A DNA stretch of 64,000 bases, from contig CAXBCF010000001.1 of the NCBI GenBank assembly GCA_963973975.1, positions 124,001 to 188,000 of the forward strand, given 5' to 3'. How positions within the stretch are numbered: position 1 is the stretch's first letter; each line of letters opens with the position of its first letter. The position numbers and the translations under genes were made by a program. Under the pieces are notes generated by a model. That model saw nothing but the letters and a program-made list of their open reading frames with translations, did not search any database and had not been told where the DNA came from. Positions 1 through 8,072 of this stretch are shown one piece after another. This stretch comes from UBA1494_A sp963973975. GTDB taxonomy: Bacteria; Bacteroidota; Bacteroidia; Flavobacteriales_E; Vicingaceae.

Positions 1-70
1 AAGTATCTATCATACAGCTTTAAAAATGTTGTCAAAAACGAAAAGTCAGACGCAACAACAAACTGCATAA
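1..70 (+). CDS. Possible 3' end of an upstream gene (partial)
   Basis: The second forward frame is open from the window edge to a TAA at 68-70 and would encode a 22-residue hydrophilic, Gln/Thr-rich tail. Frame 1 is also open, to a TAA at 97-99, so the choice of frame is uncertain. Frame 2 is slightly preferred because it leaves room for the promoter of the next gene. The product cannot be identified from so little sequence. Confidence 0.25.
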   Translation, partial: SIYHTALKMLSKTKSQTQQQTA

Positions 71-112
71 GAATTTCTCGCTTAATCCCCCATCTTTAAT
101 TTAAAGAAGTTA

Positions 113-146
113 TTTGAACAAATCATTCAATTAATAATTACTTTAG
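113..146 (+). promoter_or_regulatory. Candidate Bacteroidota promoter for the mlaE/mlaF pair
   Basis: A TTTG at 113-116 is followed after 22 bases by TACTTTAG at 139-146, one base away from the Bacteroidota -7 consensus TAnnTTTG. Spacing fits the TTG-N17-23-TAnnTTTG pattern. It lies just upstream of the ATG at 156, giving a leader of only a few bases. Confidence 0.4.
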
Positions 147-155
147 TGCATTGTT

Positions 156-896
156 ATGGGAGCTTTACACGACACAGGTGAGTATTTCTTATTAATGGCT
201 AGAGCCTTTAAAAGGCCTTCAAAACCATCCATATATCGAAGACAAATAATCAGAGAAATGGACTCTCTTGGATTAGGGTCGATTGGCATTGTAACCATTA
301 TCTCCATTTTTATGGGGGCGGTAATCACATTACAAACAACTTCTAACATCGACAGTGCATTCATTCCAGCTTATACAGTTGGTTTCACAGCAAGGCAATC
401 CATGATTTTAGAATTCTCCCCTACAATTATTGCTTTAATCCTTGCTGGAATTGTTGGATCTAACATTACTTCAGAAATAGGCTCTATGAGAGTCTCTGAA
501 CAGATTGATGCTTTAGAAATTATGGGTATCAACTCAGCATCTTACTTAATAATTCCAAAAATCATTGCAGCAGTTGTAATCAATCCATTTTTAGTGGTAT
601 GGAGCATGTTTATTGGCATATTTGGTGGTTATCTAGTGGCCTTGCTTACAGGTATAATTTCAACTGAAGCTTATATTTACGGCATACAATACGACTTCAA
701 ACCATTCAGCATTTACTATGCTTTAATCAAAACAGTCTTTTTCGCATTCATCATAACTTCTATCCCATCTTATTTTGGCTATTACGTCAGAGGAGGATCA
801 TTAGAAGTAGGGGCTGCAAGTACTAAAGGTGTTGTTAGAAGTAGTGTGGCAATTTTAGTTATCAATTATATCCTCACCCAGCTTTTACTTATATGA
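156..896 (+). CDS. MlaE/YrbE-family ABC transporter permease
   Basis: This 246-residue polytopic inner-membrane protein is the permease of an MCE/Mla-type phospholipid ABC transporter. The family hallmark is visible around residues 85-135: EFSPTI, a glycine-rich GIVGSNI stretch, then the amphipathic SEQIDALEIMGI segment that contacts the ATPase, followed by several hydrophobic helices. Its stop overlaps the start of the ATP-binding gene by 4 bp (ATGA), so the two are probably translationally coupled. No MCE-domain (MlaD-like) substrate-binding gene follows; the next gene is convergent. Family assignment is strong. Lipid transport, and its direction between the membranes, is inferred from the family. 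Confidence 0.9.
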   Translation: MGALHDTGEYFLLMARAFKRPSKPSIYRRQIIREMDSLGLGSIGIVTIISIFMGAVITLQTTSNIDSAFIPAYTVGFTARQSMILEFSPTIIALILAGIVGSNITSEIGSMRVSEQIDALEIMGINSASYLIIPKIIAAVVINPFLVVWSMFIGIFGGYLVALLTGIISTEAYIYGIQYDFKPFSIYYALIKTVFFAFIITSIPSYFGYYVRGGSLEVGAASTKGVVRSSVAILVINYILTQLLLI

Positions 897-1654
897 TTGA
901 AATTAAAAATCTTTATAAATCATTTGGAGATGTTGACGTCTTGAAGGATATCAACATGACCTACCACAGAGGTAAAATCAACCTTATAATTGGTGCCAGT
1001 GGCTCAGGTAAATCAGTATTGACAAAATGCACAGTTGGTCTAATAGAACCCAATAGCGGTGATGTTTTATATGAAGGAGTCAATTTTACTGAAATGTCAA
1101 CCGAAGAACGAAAAGAGGTCAGAAAAGAAATTGGCATGTTGTTTCAAGGAGGTGCATTATTTGATAGTTTAACAATAGAGGAAAACATTAAGTTCCCATT
1201 GAGAATGCACACCAAAATGAAAGAAGATGAAATGCGTGATCGAATCAACTTTTGCCTTAATCGAGTTAATTTAGAAAATGTCAATAAACGTTTTCCATCT
1301 GAAATTAGTGGAGGAATGCAGAAAAGAGTTGGAATAGCAAGAGCTATTGCCTTAAATCCAAAGTACTTATTTTGCGATGAGCCTAACTCAGGATTAGACC
1401 CAGGAACAGCTATATTAATTGACAACCTCATTAAAGAAATTACTGAAGAATACAACATTACAACTGTTGTAATTACTCATGATATGAACTCTGTACTTGA
1501 AATTGGAGAACATATTAGTTTTCTATATAAAGGGAAAGTACATTGGCAAGGAGATAATAAGAGCATTCTCTCTACAACAAACAAAGAGCTTTCAGAATTA
1601 GTATTTGCCTCTCACTTGATGAAAAAAATCAGGGGCAGTCAATTAGAAAGGTAA
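893..1654 (+). CDS. MlaF-like ABC transporter ATP-binding protein
   Basis: A 253-residue cytoplasmic ABC ATPase, the partner of the MlaE-like permease encoded just upstream. Walker A (GASGSGKS) is near residues 34-41, the Q-loop is in LFQGGALFD, the signature SGGMQKRV is near residue 139, and Walker B with the catalytic Glu (CDEPNSGLD) is near residue 161, followed by the switch His in VVITHD. GGMQKR in the signature is typical of MlaF/Ttg2A-type ATPases and not of sugar or amino-acid importers. The start overlaps the permease stop. The pair probably forms an A2B2 core for lipid trafficking to or from the outer membrane. The gene ends at a bidirectional hairpin terminator. Confidence 0.9.
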   Translation: MIEIKNLYKSFGDVDVLKDINMTYHRGKINLIIGASGSGKSVLTKCTVGLIEPNSGDVLYEGVNFTEMSTEERKEVRKEIGMLFQGGALFDSLTIEENIKFPLRMHTKMKEDEMRDRINFCLNRVNLENVNKRFPSEISGGMQKRVGIARAIALNPKYLFCDEPNSGLDPGTAILIDNLIKEITEEYNITTVVITHDMNSVLEIGEHISFLYKGKVHWQGDNKSILSTTNKELSELVFASHLMKKIRGSQLER

Positions 1655-1682
1655 AGTTGGACTAGTCTTAATAAGCATAAAA

Positions 1683-1714
1683 AAAGCCCGAAGATGAAAT
1701 CACCTTCGGGCTTT
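1683..1714. terminator. Bidirectional rho-independent terminator
   Basis: A perfect 11-bp stem (AAAGCCCGAAG / CTTCGGGCTTT) encloses a 10-base loop. An A-tract precedes it and a T-rich stretch follows, so each strand has a U-rich tail. It sits between the convergent mlaF-like gene (+) and the first T9SS gene (-). Confidence 0.85.
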
Positions 1715-1733
1715 GAATTTTAAACTAATTTGA

Positions 1734-3713
1734 TTATTTCAAAACAACTTTTTTAACTAATCTCTCAGTTTCATTTTCAAGGGATACAAAATAAACCCCT
1801 TTTTCATTTGATGATAAATCAATGTCTTTAATCATTGACCCATTCACACTAATTAACTCACTGTGTACCGTTTGACCAAGCATATTTCTAACAATCATTG
1901 TAAATCCAACTTCAGAGCTAGATTCTAAATCTAATTTAAACTGCCCTCCATTAGGATTAGGATAAATTTCAAACTTAAAGTTAGTTTGATTCATCACACG
2001 TTCTTCAATACCTACAGGTGTTGGTGCAATGTTTAAACGAATACCAGGATTATCACCTGTTGTACCCCAACCTGGATCATGACCTAACCATACAAAGTTA
2101 GATACTGCAGGTTGTAATAAAGAAGATGATCCATCATTCAAGACTTCAAAAGTAGTTCCTGTTGGCAAAGTTGTTACTTCCCATCCAACTACGTATTGAC
2201 CAGAATCTAAGCCACTCGTTACAGCAGTTCCAGTGTTTAACGGAATAGTTAAAAAAGAACTAGTATCAGAAGCTGTTACAGTATAAGGAAAGAATGAAGA
2301 TGCTACTTCTGCTCCAAACGCTTGTGCTATTGTAGCAGAATCTTCGTCGAATGCCCAAATCTTAGGTACAATTTCAACACCTATATTTCTAACATCTTCA
2401 GAAACTCTAAAAGTTACACTTTTGGGGATAATCGTAGTACTGTCATTTCTAGGCTCAATTACATACATCGTTCCAAAACGATCACCCACAGCTGTTCCAC
2501 CAGGTGTTAAATTTGCACTTACATAGCTTGCTGGACCAACACCACCACCAAAACCATTGTCATCTCTTGCATAAACTGAATCTCCTACGGAAAATGTAAA
2601 ACTTCCTGTTTCATTTCCTAAAATTTGATCAATGCTGTCACCGGCTGCAAGTAAACTCACTTGAAAATCTCCAAAGTTTTGAGGTACAAAACGCGGTGTA
2701 GGTGTCAATACGAGCGAATCTTGACCTTGAGTTAAAGTTCCTGCATTAATTGAAGTGGTGTATGCCAACCCAAAACCAGTTTGAGTAACGTCAGCATTTA
2801 AGGTAACATTCGTATTTGTTGACCATCCATTCTGAGTCATAACTCCTGAAAATGGAAGTGGAGGAAAAACGCCAAATGGAATTTGATTGTAAAATGGATT
2901 GATTGCAAAATTATCCACATTAAATTGCATTGCTTCTTCAGAAAGTTCTATATCCTGAGAAGGACCTTCAATAAAAGCAACATCATCTATCATCCAAAAA
3001 TACAAATCATTTAATGAGCTTCTAAATCTGTACCAGAATTCAGTTTCATTGGCTAAAGAAGCACTCACATCAAATTGAACATTTTCTACGGCAGTTGCAT
3101 TCGCAACATTCAAGCTATTTACAGGCAATCCTCTTGATGCATCATACTCATCCCAACTAATACTATCAGTACTAATTTCTAAAACAAGTTCGCTAAGAGA
3201 GGTACAACAATAAACCATAAATTGTTGATATCTAACAAATACTCCAGGTGTAGACGGAATAGTAATTTTTGGAGAAGTAAACCAGGTATCCATTGTTATT
3301 CTTGGAGAAGGCCTTGGAGAGTTATAAAAATCAGAAGGTAATAACATAAATCCGTTACTAGCCGTTGTGGAATTTATAGTATTGATTCCAACTGTTGACA
3401 ATCCTTGATAAGAAGTAAAATCATCTTCCCAAATCCATACTGCATTGTTTTGATTCGCATTGGACACAACATATCCAGTTGGAATTCCATTATCAAAATC
3501 TTGAGAATAAAGTGTATCTCCAAAAGCTTTAGAGTTAAAACTTCTTGATTTCCCCGCTGACTCTATGTATGGGCCATCTTTCACTTGAATAATTCTGGGA
3601 ATTGCTTCTTCTCCTGCAAATTTTTGCACATTCGATTTAGTAACATTATTTTGAGCAAAACTCAAAGTCGTCCCTAAAACCAATGCAGGTAATAATAAGT
3701 ACATTTTCTTCAT
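1734..3713 (-). CDS. T9SS type A sorting domain secreted protein, paralog 1
   Basis: A 659-residue secreted protein of unknown activity. A signal peptide (MKKMYLLLPALVLGTTLSFA, then QN) is followed by a region at about 65-255 resembling a choice-of-anchor J/MAM-like beta-sandwich, with FGDTLYSQDFDNGIP at its start and FWMIDDVAFIEGP at its end. A long unassigned middle follows. The last ~75 residues are a T9SS type A sorting domain (IYPNPNGG, MLGQTV, GVYFVSLEN, VKKVVLK). The only two cysteines are adjacent (C169-C170). It is the first of three tandem, same-strand paralogs. A TAnnTTTG box lies upstream at 3739-3746. The domain name is from resemblance; adhesin, enzyme and surface-layer roles are all open. 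Confidence 0.85.
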   Translation of the reverse strand: MKKMYLLLPALVLGTTLSFAQNNVTKSNVQKFAGEEAIPRIIQVKDGPYIESAGKSRSFNSKAFGDTLYSQDFDNGIPTGYVVSNANQNNAVWIWEDDFTSYQGLSTVGINTINSTTASNGFMLLPSDFYNSPRPSPRITMDTWFTSPKITIPSTPGVFVRYQQFMVYCCTSLSELVLEISTDSISWDEYDASRGLPVNSLNVANATAVENVQFDVSASLANETEFWYRFRSSLNDLYFWMIDDVAFIEGPSQDIELSEEAMQFNVDNFAINPFYNQIPFGVFPPLPFSGVMTQNGWSTNTNVTLNADVTQTGFGLAYTTSINAGTLTQGQDSLVLTPTPRFVPQNFGDFQVSLLAAGDSIDQILGNETGSFTFSVGDSVYARDDNGFGGGVGPASYVSANLTPGGTAVGDRFGTMYVIEPRNDSTTIIPKSVTFRVSEDVRNIGVEIVPKIWAFDEDSATIAQAFGAEVASSFFPYTVTASDTSSFLTIPLNTGTAVTSGLDSGQYVVGWEVTTLPTGTTFEVLNDGSSSLLQPAVSNFVWLGHDPGWGTTGDNPGIRLNIAPTPVGIEERVMNQTNFKFEIYPNPNGGQFKLDLESSSEVGFTMIVRNMLGQTVHSELISVNGSMIKDIDLSSNEKGVYFVSLENETERLVKKVVLK

Positions 3714-3738
3714 AACATATTGTTTTTATATTCAGTTC

Positions 3739-3746
3739 CAAAGGTA
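3739..3746 (-). promoter_or_regulatory. -7 promoter box for T9SS paralog 1
   Basis: Read on the minus strand this is TACCTTTG, an exact match to TAnnTTTG, about 25 bases upstream of the ATG at 3713. The nearest upstream TTG is 25 bases from the box, a little further than usual. Confidence 0.4.
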
Positions 3747-3876
3747 GCAATTATAAAAGGGGATAATAGGGCAAAAACGTTAAAAGATGTGATAATAGGA
3801 TAAGGTTCATAGTTGACAAGAAAGGGAGATTCGATTAATATATCCAAGCAGAATTGCTTTTACTAATTGAATAGCA

Positions 3877-5841
3877 TTATTTTATGATTACTTTTTTTAC
3901 CACTGATTCGTTTTCGCTTTGCAAAGAAATAAAGTATACACCGCTTTCAATATTTCTCAAATCCATGCTTTTTACAAGTTCTCCATTTACGCTGATTAGT
4001 TCAGTATAAATGACCTGTCCCAACATGCTTATTATAGTTAAAGTATAAGATGTGGCTAAGTCTGATAATATGTTCAATTTAAATAATCCAGAATTTGGGT
4101 TTGGCAAAATATTAAAATCAAAATTATTCTCTTCTGTGTATTTTTCTAATCCAACAGTAAAAAATAAACTTCTAAAATTTAATCGAATACCTGGATTGTC
4201 ACCTGTCCAGGCCCAACCAGGTGAATGACCCAACCAAACAAAATTTGATGCATTTGGTTGTTGAACTGCAGTTGAAAGATCATTCATTACTTCAAATGTA
4301 GTGCCTTGAGGTAAGTTTACTACCTCCCAGCCAACTACATAGATTCCGGAATCTAAGCCATTCAATACTGAATAACCTGTATCAAGAGGAATTGAAATCA
4401 AAGAACCTGTATCAGCAGCAGTAATAGTTCTCGTAAAAAAAGAACTAGCTACTGCATTTCCCATAGATAAAGCCGGATTAGGGTGATTGCTATTAAATGA
4501 CCATATTTTAGAAACTATTTGAACTCCTATATTCTTAGCATTATTTGAAACCACAAAAGATACACTTTTGGGTATAGGGAGATAAAACTGACTATCTACT
4601 ACATACAATGAGCCAAATCGATCACCTACAGATGTACCTCCAGGAGCTTGGGGAGATCCCCCAAAATAATTTGCAGGTCCGATTCCATTGTTAAATTCAT
4701 TATCATCTCTAGCATAAATAGTGTCAGTAATAGAAAAGTTGAAAGTTGCTAACTCATTCCCTAGTTTTTCATCGATACTGTCTCCCGTTGCGGAAATAAT
4801 CACTTGATGGTTACCAAAAACTTTGTTTGTATAACCAGGGTGAAATCGTGCACCACTAGTTTGAACTAAACTATCTTCATTTTGACTAAGTGTCCCAATA
4901 TTTTCAATTGTTGAATACCTTAACCCGAATAGGCTATGATATACATTCACATCTAAACTTACATTTGTATTATCTTCCCATCCATTTTGTTTAATCCTTC
5001 CTCTGAATGGAACCTCTTGAAAAAGTCCATATGGAATCTGGTGGTATATTGGATTTACATTAAAATGATCTACATTAAACAACATTTTAGCTTCTATTAA
5101 CTCCAAATCCTGCTTTGGGCCTTCTAGAAACAATACATCGTCTATCATCCAAAAATAGTGGGAATTCCAAGTACTTCTAAATCTGTACCAAAATTGAGTT
5201 TGATTTGCCAATACCGAACTTACATCAAATTCAACTACTTCTATAGCTACTAAAGTATCAATATTTGTAGCATTTATAGGTACACCACGCTTTACATCAA
5301 AACTTGTCCAATTAGTTTTATCAAGACTTATTTCCATAACCATTTGACTCATATTTGAGCAACAGAAACGGAAGAATTGTTCAAACCTAACATAGACGCT
5401 TGGCTTTGAAGGTATATTAATGGTATCAGAAGTAAACCAAGTATCCATTTGAATTGCTAAAGGAAGCGGTGTGTTGTAAAAATCTGATGGTAGCAACATA
5501 AACCCATCAGAAGCGGTAGTTGAATTTATATTTGGGGTATTTTGGGAATATTGCCCTCTCCATGGTGTAAAAGTTGTGTCCCATTTCCAAATAGCATTAT
5601 TTTGATTAGCATTTACAATTGTATAACCCGAAGGTATTCCATTAGAAAATCCCTGATAATACAGTGTATCTCCATAAGCTTTAGGACGTTTACTCGACAT
5701 TTTTGTTGAGTTGATTGTAAATGAACTTGAGTTTGGTAAAATAAGTCCTTCTTTGAAATCCTGTATTTTAGTAATTGTATTTTGCCCAAAAGCAGCTATT
5801 GACAGTGAGAATAAAGTGATAAAGAGGTAGTTTTTTTTCAT
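3877..5841 (-). CDS. T9SS type A sorting domain secreted protein, paralog 2
   Basis: The second of three tandem paralogs, 654 residues when started at the ATG encoding MKKNYLFITLF. A longer in-frame start nine codons upstream would put charged and hydrophobic residues before the signal peptide and is less likely. The order is the same as in its neighbours: signal peptide ending AAFGQN, an anchor-J/MAM-like region ending FWMIDDVLFLEGP, an unassigned middle with ARDDNEFNNG, and a C-terminal T9SS type A domain (ILPNPNSG, MLGQVI, GVYFISLQ). The sole cysteine pair is C160-C161. It is more divergent than paralogs 1 and 3 and lacks the hairpin terminator found after them. Function unknown. Confidence 0.85.
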   Translation of the reverse strand: MKKNYLFITLFSLSIAAFGQNTITKIQDFKEGLILPNSSSFTINSTKMSSKRPKAYGDTLYYQGFSNGIPSGYTIVNANQNNAIWKWDTTFTPWRGQYSQNTPNINSTTASDGFMLLPSDFYNTPLPLAIQMDTWFTSDTINIPSKPSVYVRFEQFFRFCCSNMSQMVMEISLDKTNWTSFDVKRGVPINATNIDTLVAIEVVEFDVSSVLANQTQFWYRFRSTWNSHYFWMIDDVLFLEGPKQDLELIEAKMLFNVDHFNVNPIYHQIPYGLFQEVPFRGRIKQNGWEDNTNVSLDVNVYHSLFGLRYSTIENIGTLSQNEDSLVQTSGARFHPGYTNKVFGNHQVIISATGDSIDEKLGNELATFNFSITDTIYARDDNEFNNGIGPANYFGGSPQAPGGTSVGDRFGSLYVVDSQFYLPIPKSVSFVVSNNAKNIGVQIVSKIWSFNSNHPNPALSMGNAVASSFFTRTITAADTGSLISIPLDTGYSVLNGLDSGIYVVGWEVVNLPQGTTFEVMNDLSTAVQQPNASNFVWLGHSPGWAWTGDNPGIRLNFRSLFFTVGLEKYTEENNFDFNILPNPNSGLFKLNILSDLATSYTLTIISMLGQVIYTELISVNGELVKSMDLRNIESGVYFISLQSENESVVKKVIIK

Positions 5842-5947
5842 GACATTTATCAGTTTGATTAACAGCAACTAATATACAAAAATTAACATAGTACCAAAAT
5901 AGTAGCTAGATGTCTTTAATAAATTCATTTAGTTATAATAGCAAAAA

Positions 5948-5982
5948 AAAGCCCGAAAGTATTATTTATACTTTCGGGCTTT
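5948..5982 (-). terminator. Rho-independent terminator after T9SS paralog 3
   Basis: A 15-bp perfect stem (AAAGCCCGAAAGTAT / ATACTTTCGGGCTTT) surrounds a 5-base loop. On the minus strand it is followed by a run of T residues. It lies 19 bases beyond the stop of the gene at 6002-7993. The stem base is the same as in the terminator at 1683-1714. Confidence 0.85.
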
Positions 5983-6001
5983 AAAAAACTAATTCTAAAA
6001 A

Positions 6002-7993
6002 TTATTTAACAATAACTTTCTTAACCATTTTAGAATTTTCATTCTCTAGAGAAACAAAATATACTCCTTTTTTCAAAGATGATAAATCAATGTCCTTAGT
6101 TGTTGGGCTATTTACGCTGATAGTTTCATTGTAAACAGTTTGTCCAAGCATGTTTCTAACAAATAAGGTATAGTTTGTACTAACTTCTGAAGCCAAGTTA
6201 ATTTTAAACAACCCGTTATTAGGATTAGGCATCACTTCAAAAATCGTTCCTCTTACTTTTTGATCAGCTATACCAGTAACAAGAGGTGCTGCAGGCAAAT
6301 TAGCCATGTTCAATCGAATAACTGGCTCAGCTGCAACCCATCCCCATCCTGGAGAGTGACCCATCCACACAAAAGCAGAAACAGTTGCTTGAATTTGAGC
6401 TGTTGTTGCATCATTGTAAACGATAAAAGAAGTACCTGTTGGCAATGTAGTTACCTCCCATCCAACTACATACTGACCTGAGTCCAATCCATTTATTACC
6501 GCTGACCCTGTGTTTAATGGTATTGTTAAAAGTGTATTGGTGTCACTAGCTGTAACAGTATATGGAAAAAACGAAGAAGCTACCTCGGCACCAAAAGCAC
6601 CTGCAAGTGTAGCAGAATCTTCATTAAAAGCCCATATTTTAGGAACAATCTCTACCCCAATATTTCTTACGTCGGTATTCACGAAAAAGCTTACACTTGT
6701 TGGAATTTTTGTAGTACCATTGCCGGTTCTTGACTCAACAATGTACATCACTCCAAAGCGATCACCTACAGATGTCCCACCAGGACTATTAGCTCTAACA
6801 TAACTTGATGGACCTGTTCCGCCTCCAACAACGTCATCATCTCTTCTAAAAATAGTATCATATACTGAAAAGGATTGAATTGCAGTCTCATTTCCTAGAA
6901 CTTGATCTGTAGAGTCTCCAGAAGCAAGGTAATTTACCTGAAAATCACCTGCAAACATGGGAACAAAACGAGGATTAGGAGTTAAGACAAAAGTTGAATC
7001 CTGTCCTTGTGCCAACGAACCAATATTATTGGCTGTTGAATATGCTAATCCAAAACCAGCTAAATTAACATCAACGTCAAAAGTTACATTGGTATTTGTT
7101 GTCCAACCATTATTTGCAATAGTACTTGTGAATGGAAGCGGTGTAAATAAATCGTAAGGAACTTCATGGTAAAGTGGAGCGATTCCATAATTATCCCAGT
7201 TGAATTCCATGAATGCATCTGATAATTCTATATCATGAGCCGGACCTTCAACAAATGCAATATCATCAATCATCCAATAATAGTGTGTATTAGCAGTACT
7301 TCTAACGCGGTACCAAAAACGTGTTTGATTAGCTATAGAAGCACTCACATCAAATTGCTCAACTGAAACTCCAACAGCGAAAGGAGCGTTCGCTGCGTTA
7401 ACAGTTAGACCACGTGTTAAGTCATAAGCATCCCAACTAATACTGTCAGTACTAAGCTCAAGAACTAATTCATTAGCTGCACTACAACAATACCTTAAAA
7501 ATTGTTGGTAACGAATAAAAACTCCAGGAGTTGAAGCTATTGTAATAGCGTTAGAAACAAACCATGTATCCATGGCAATTACAGGAGAAGGTAAAGGCGT
7601 ATTGTAAAAATCAGCAGGCAACATCATGAATCCGTTTCCTGCAGTTGATGAGGTGATAGTAGGTGTAGTTGCTGAAAACCCTCCTCTGAAAGGAATGTAA
7701 GATGTATCCCATCTCCAAACAGCATTGTTTTGATTTGCATTAACTACTCGATAACCTGCAGGTAGTCCATTTGCAAAATCTTGATAATACAAAGTATCTC
7801 CAAAGGCTTTTGTATTAAACTTTGGGCCTTTCTTATAATTTTCTAAAAAAGTAGCTTCCTGATCAGAAAGTAATCTTGGAGCAACCTCCTCTCCAATGAA
7901 TCTCTTCTGAACATCATTAGATATTATGTTTTGAGCAAAACCTGCACTCATCCCAATTGTTAAGAGTGAAAGTAATAAGTAATTTTTTTTCAT
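6002..7993 (-). CDS. T9SS type A sorting domain secreted protein, paralog 3
   Basis: The third tandem paralog, 663 residues, closest in sequence to paralog 1; they share long blocks such as RNIGVEIVPKIWAF and SSFFPYTVTASDT. It has a signal peptide (MKKNYLLLSLLTIGMSAGFA), an anchor-J/MAM-like domain ending YWMIDDIAFVEGP, and a C-terminal T9SS type A sorting domain (VMPNPNNG, MLGQTV, GVYFVSLEN). C169-C170 are the only cysteines, at the same positions as in paralog 1. A good promoter (8022-8049) and a terminator (5948-5982) flank it, so it can be its own transcription unit. Export through the T9SS is a family-level inference; the activity is unknown. Confidence 0.85.
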   Translation of the reverse strand: MKKNYLLLSLLTIGMSAGFAQNIISNDVQKRFIGEEVAPRLLSDQEATFLENYKKGPKFNTKAFGDTLYYQDFANGLPAGYRVVNANQNNAVWRWDTSYIPFRGGFSATTPTITSSTAGNGFMMLPADFYNTPLPSPVIAMDTWFVSNAITIASTPGVFIRYQQFLRYCCSAANELVLELSTDSISWDAYDLTRGLTVNAANAPFAVGVSVEQFDVSASIANQTRFWYRVRSTANTHYYWMIDDIAFVEGPAHDIELSDAFMEFNWDNYGIAPLYHEVPYDLFTPLPFTSTIANNGWTTNTNVTFDVDVNLAGFGLAYSTANNIGSLAQGQDSTFVLTPNPRFVPMFAGDFQVNYLASGDSTDQVLGNETAIQSFSVYDTIFRRDDDVVGGGTGPSSYVRANSPGGTSVGDRFGVMYIVESRTGNGTTKIPTSVSFFVNTDVRNIGVEIVPKIWAFNEDSATLAGAFGAEVASSFFPYTVTASDTNTLLTIPLNTGSAVINGLDSGQYVVGWEVTTLPTGTSFIVYNDATTAQIQATVSAFVWMGHSPGWGWVAAEPVIRLNMANLPAAPLVTGIADQKVRGTIFEVMPNPNNGLFKINLASEVSTNYTLFVRNMLGQTVYNETISVNSPTTKDIDLSSLKKGVYFVSLENENSKMVKKVIVK

Positions 7994-8021
7994 GGTATAA
8001 ATTTTAACGGTTAATTAACAT

Positions 8022-8049
8022 CAAAAATAAGAAAATTTAATTTATACAA
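8022..8049 (-). promoter_or_regulatory. Bacteroidota promoter for T9SS paralog 3
   Basis: On the minus strand, TTG (8049-8047) is separated by 17 bases from TATTTTTG (8029-8022), an exact TAnnTTTG -7 box. The ATG at 7993 is about 25 bases downstream of the predicted start of transcription. Confidence 0.55.
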
Positions 8050-8072
8050 CTAGTTTTAGAACTATTATTTTC

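Noticed and set aside
1..99. Frame 1 open reading to a TAA at 97-99 as the end of an upstream gene
   Set aside because: It would extend close to the mlaE promoter and its translation looks less protein-like than frame 2; neither is well supported.
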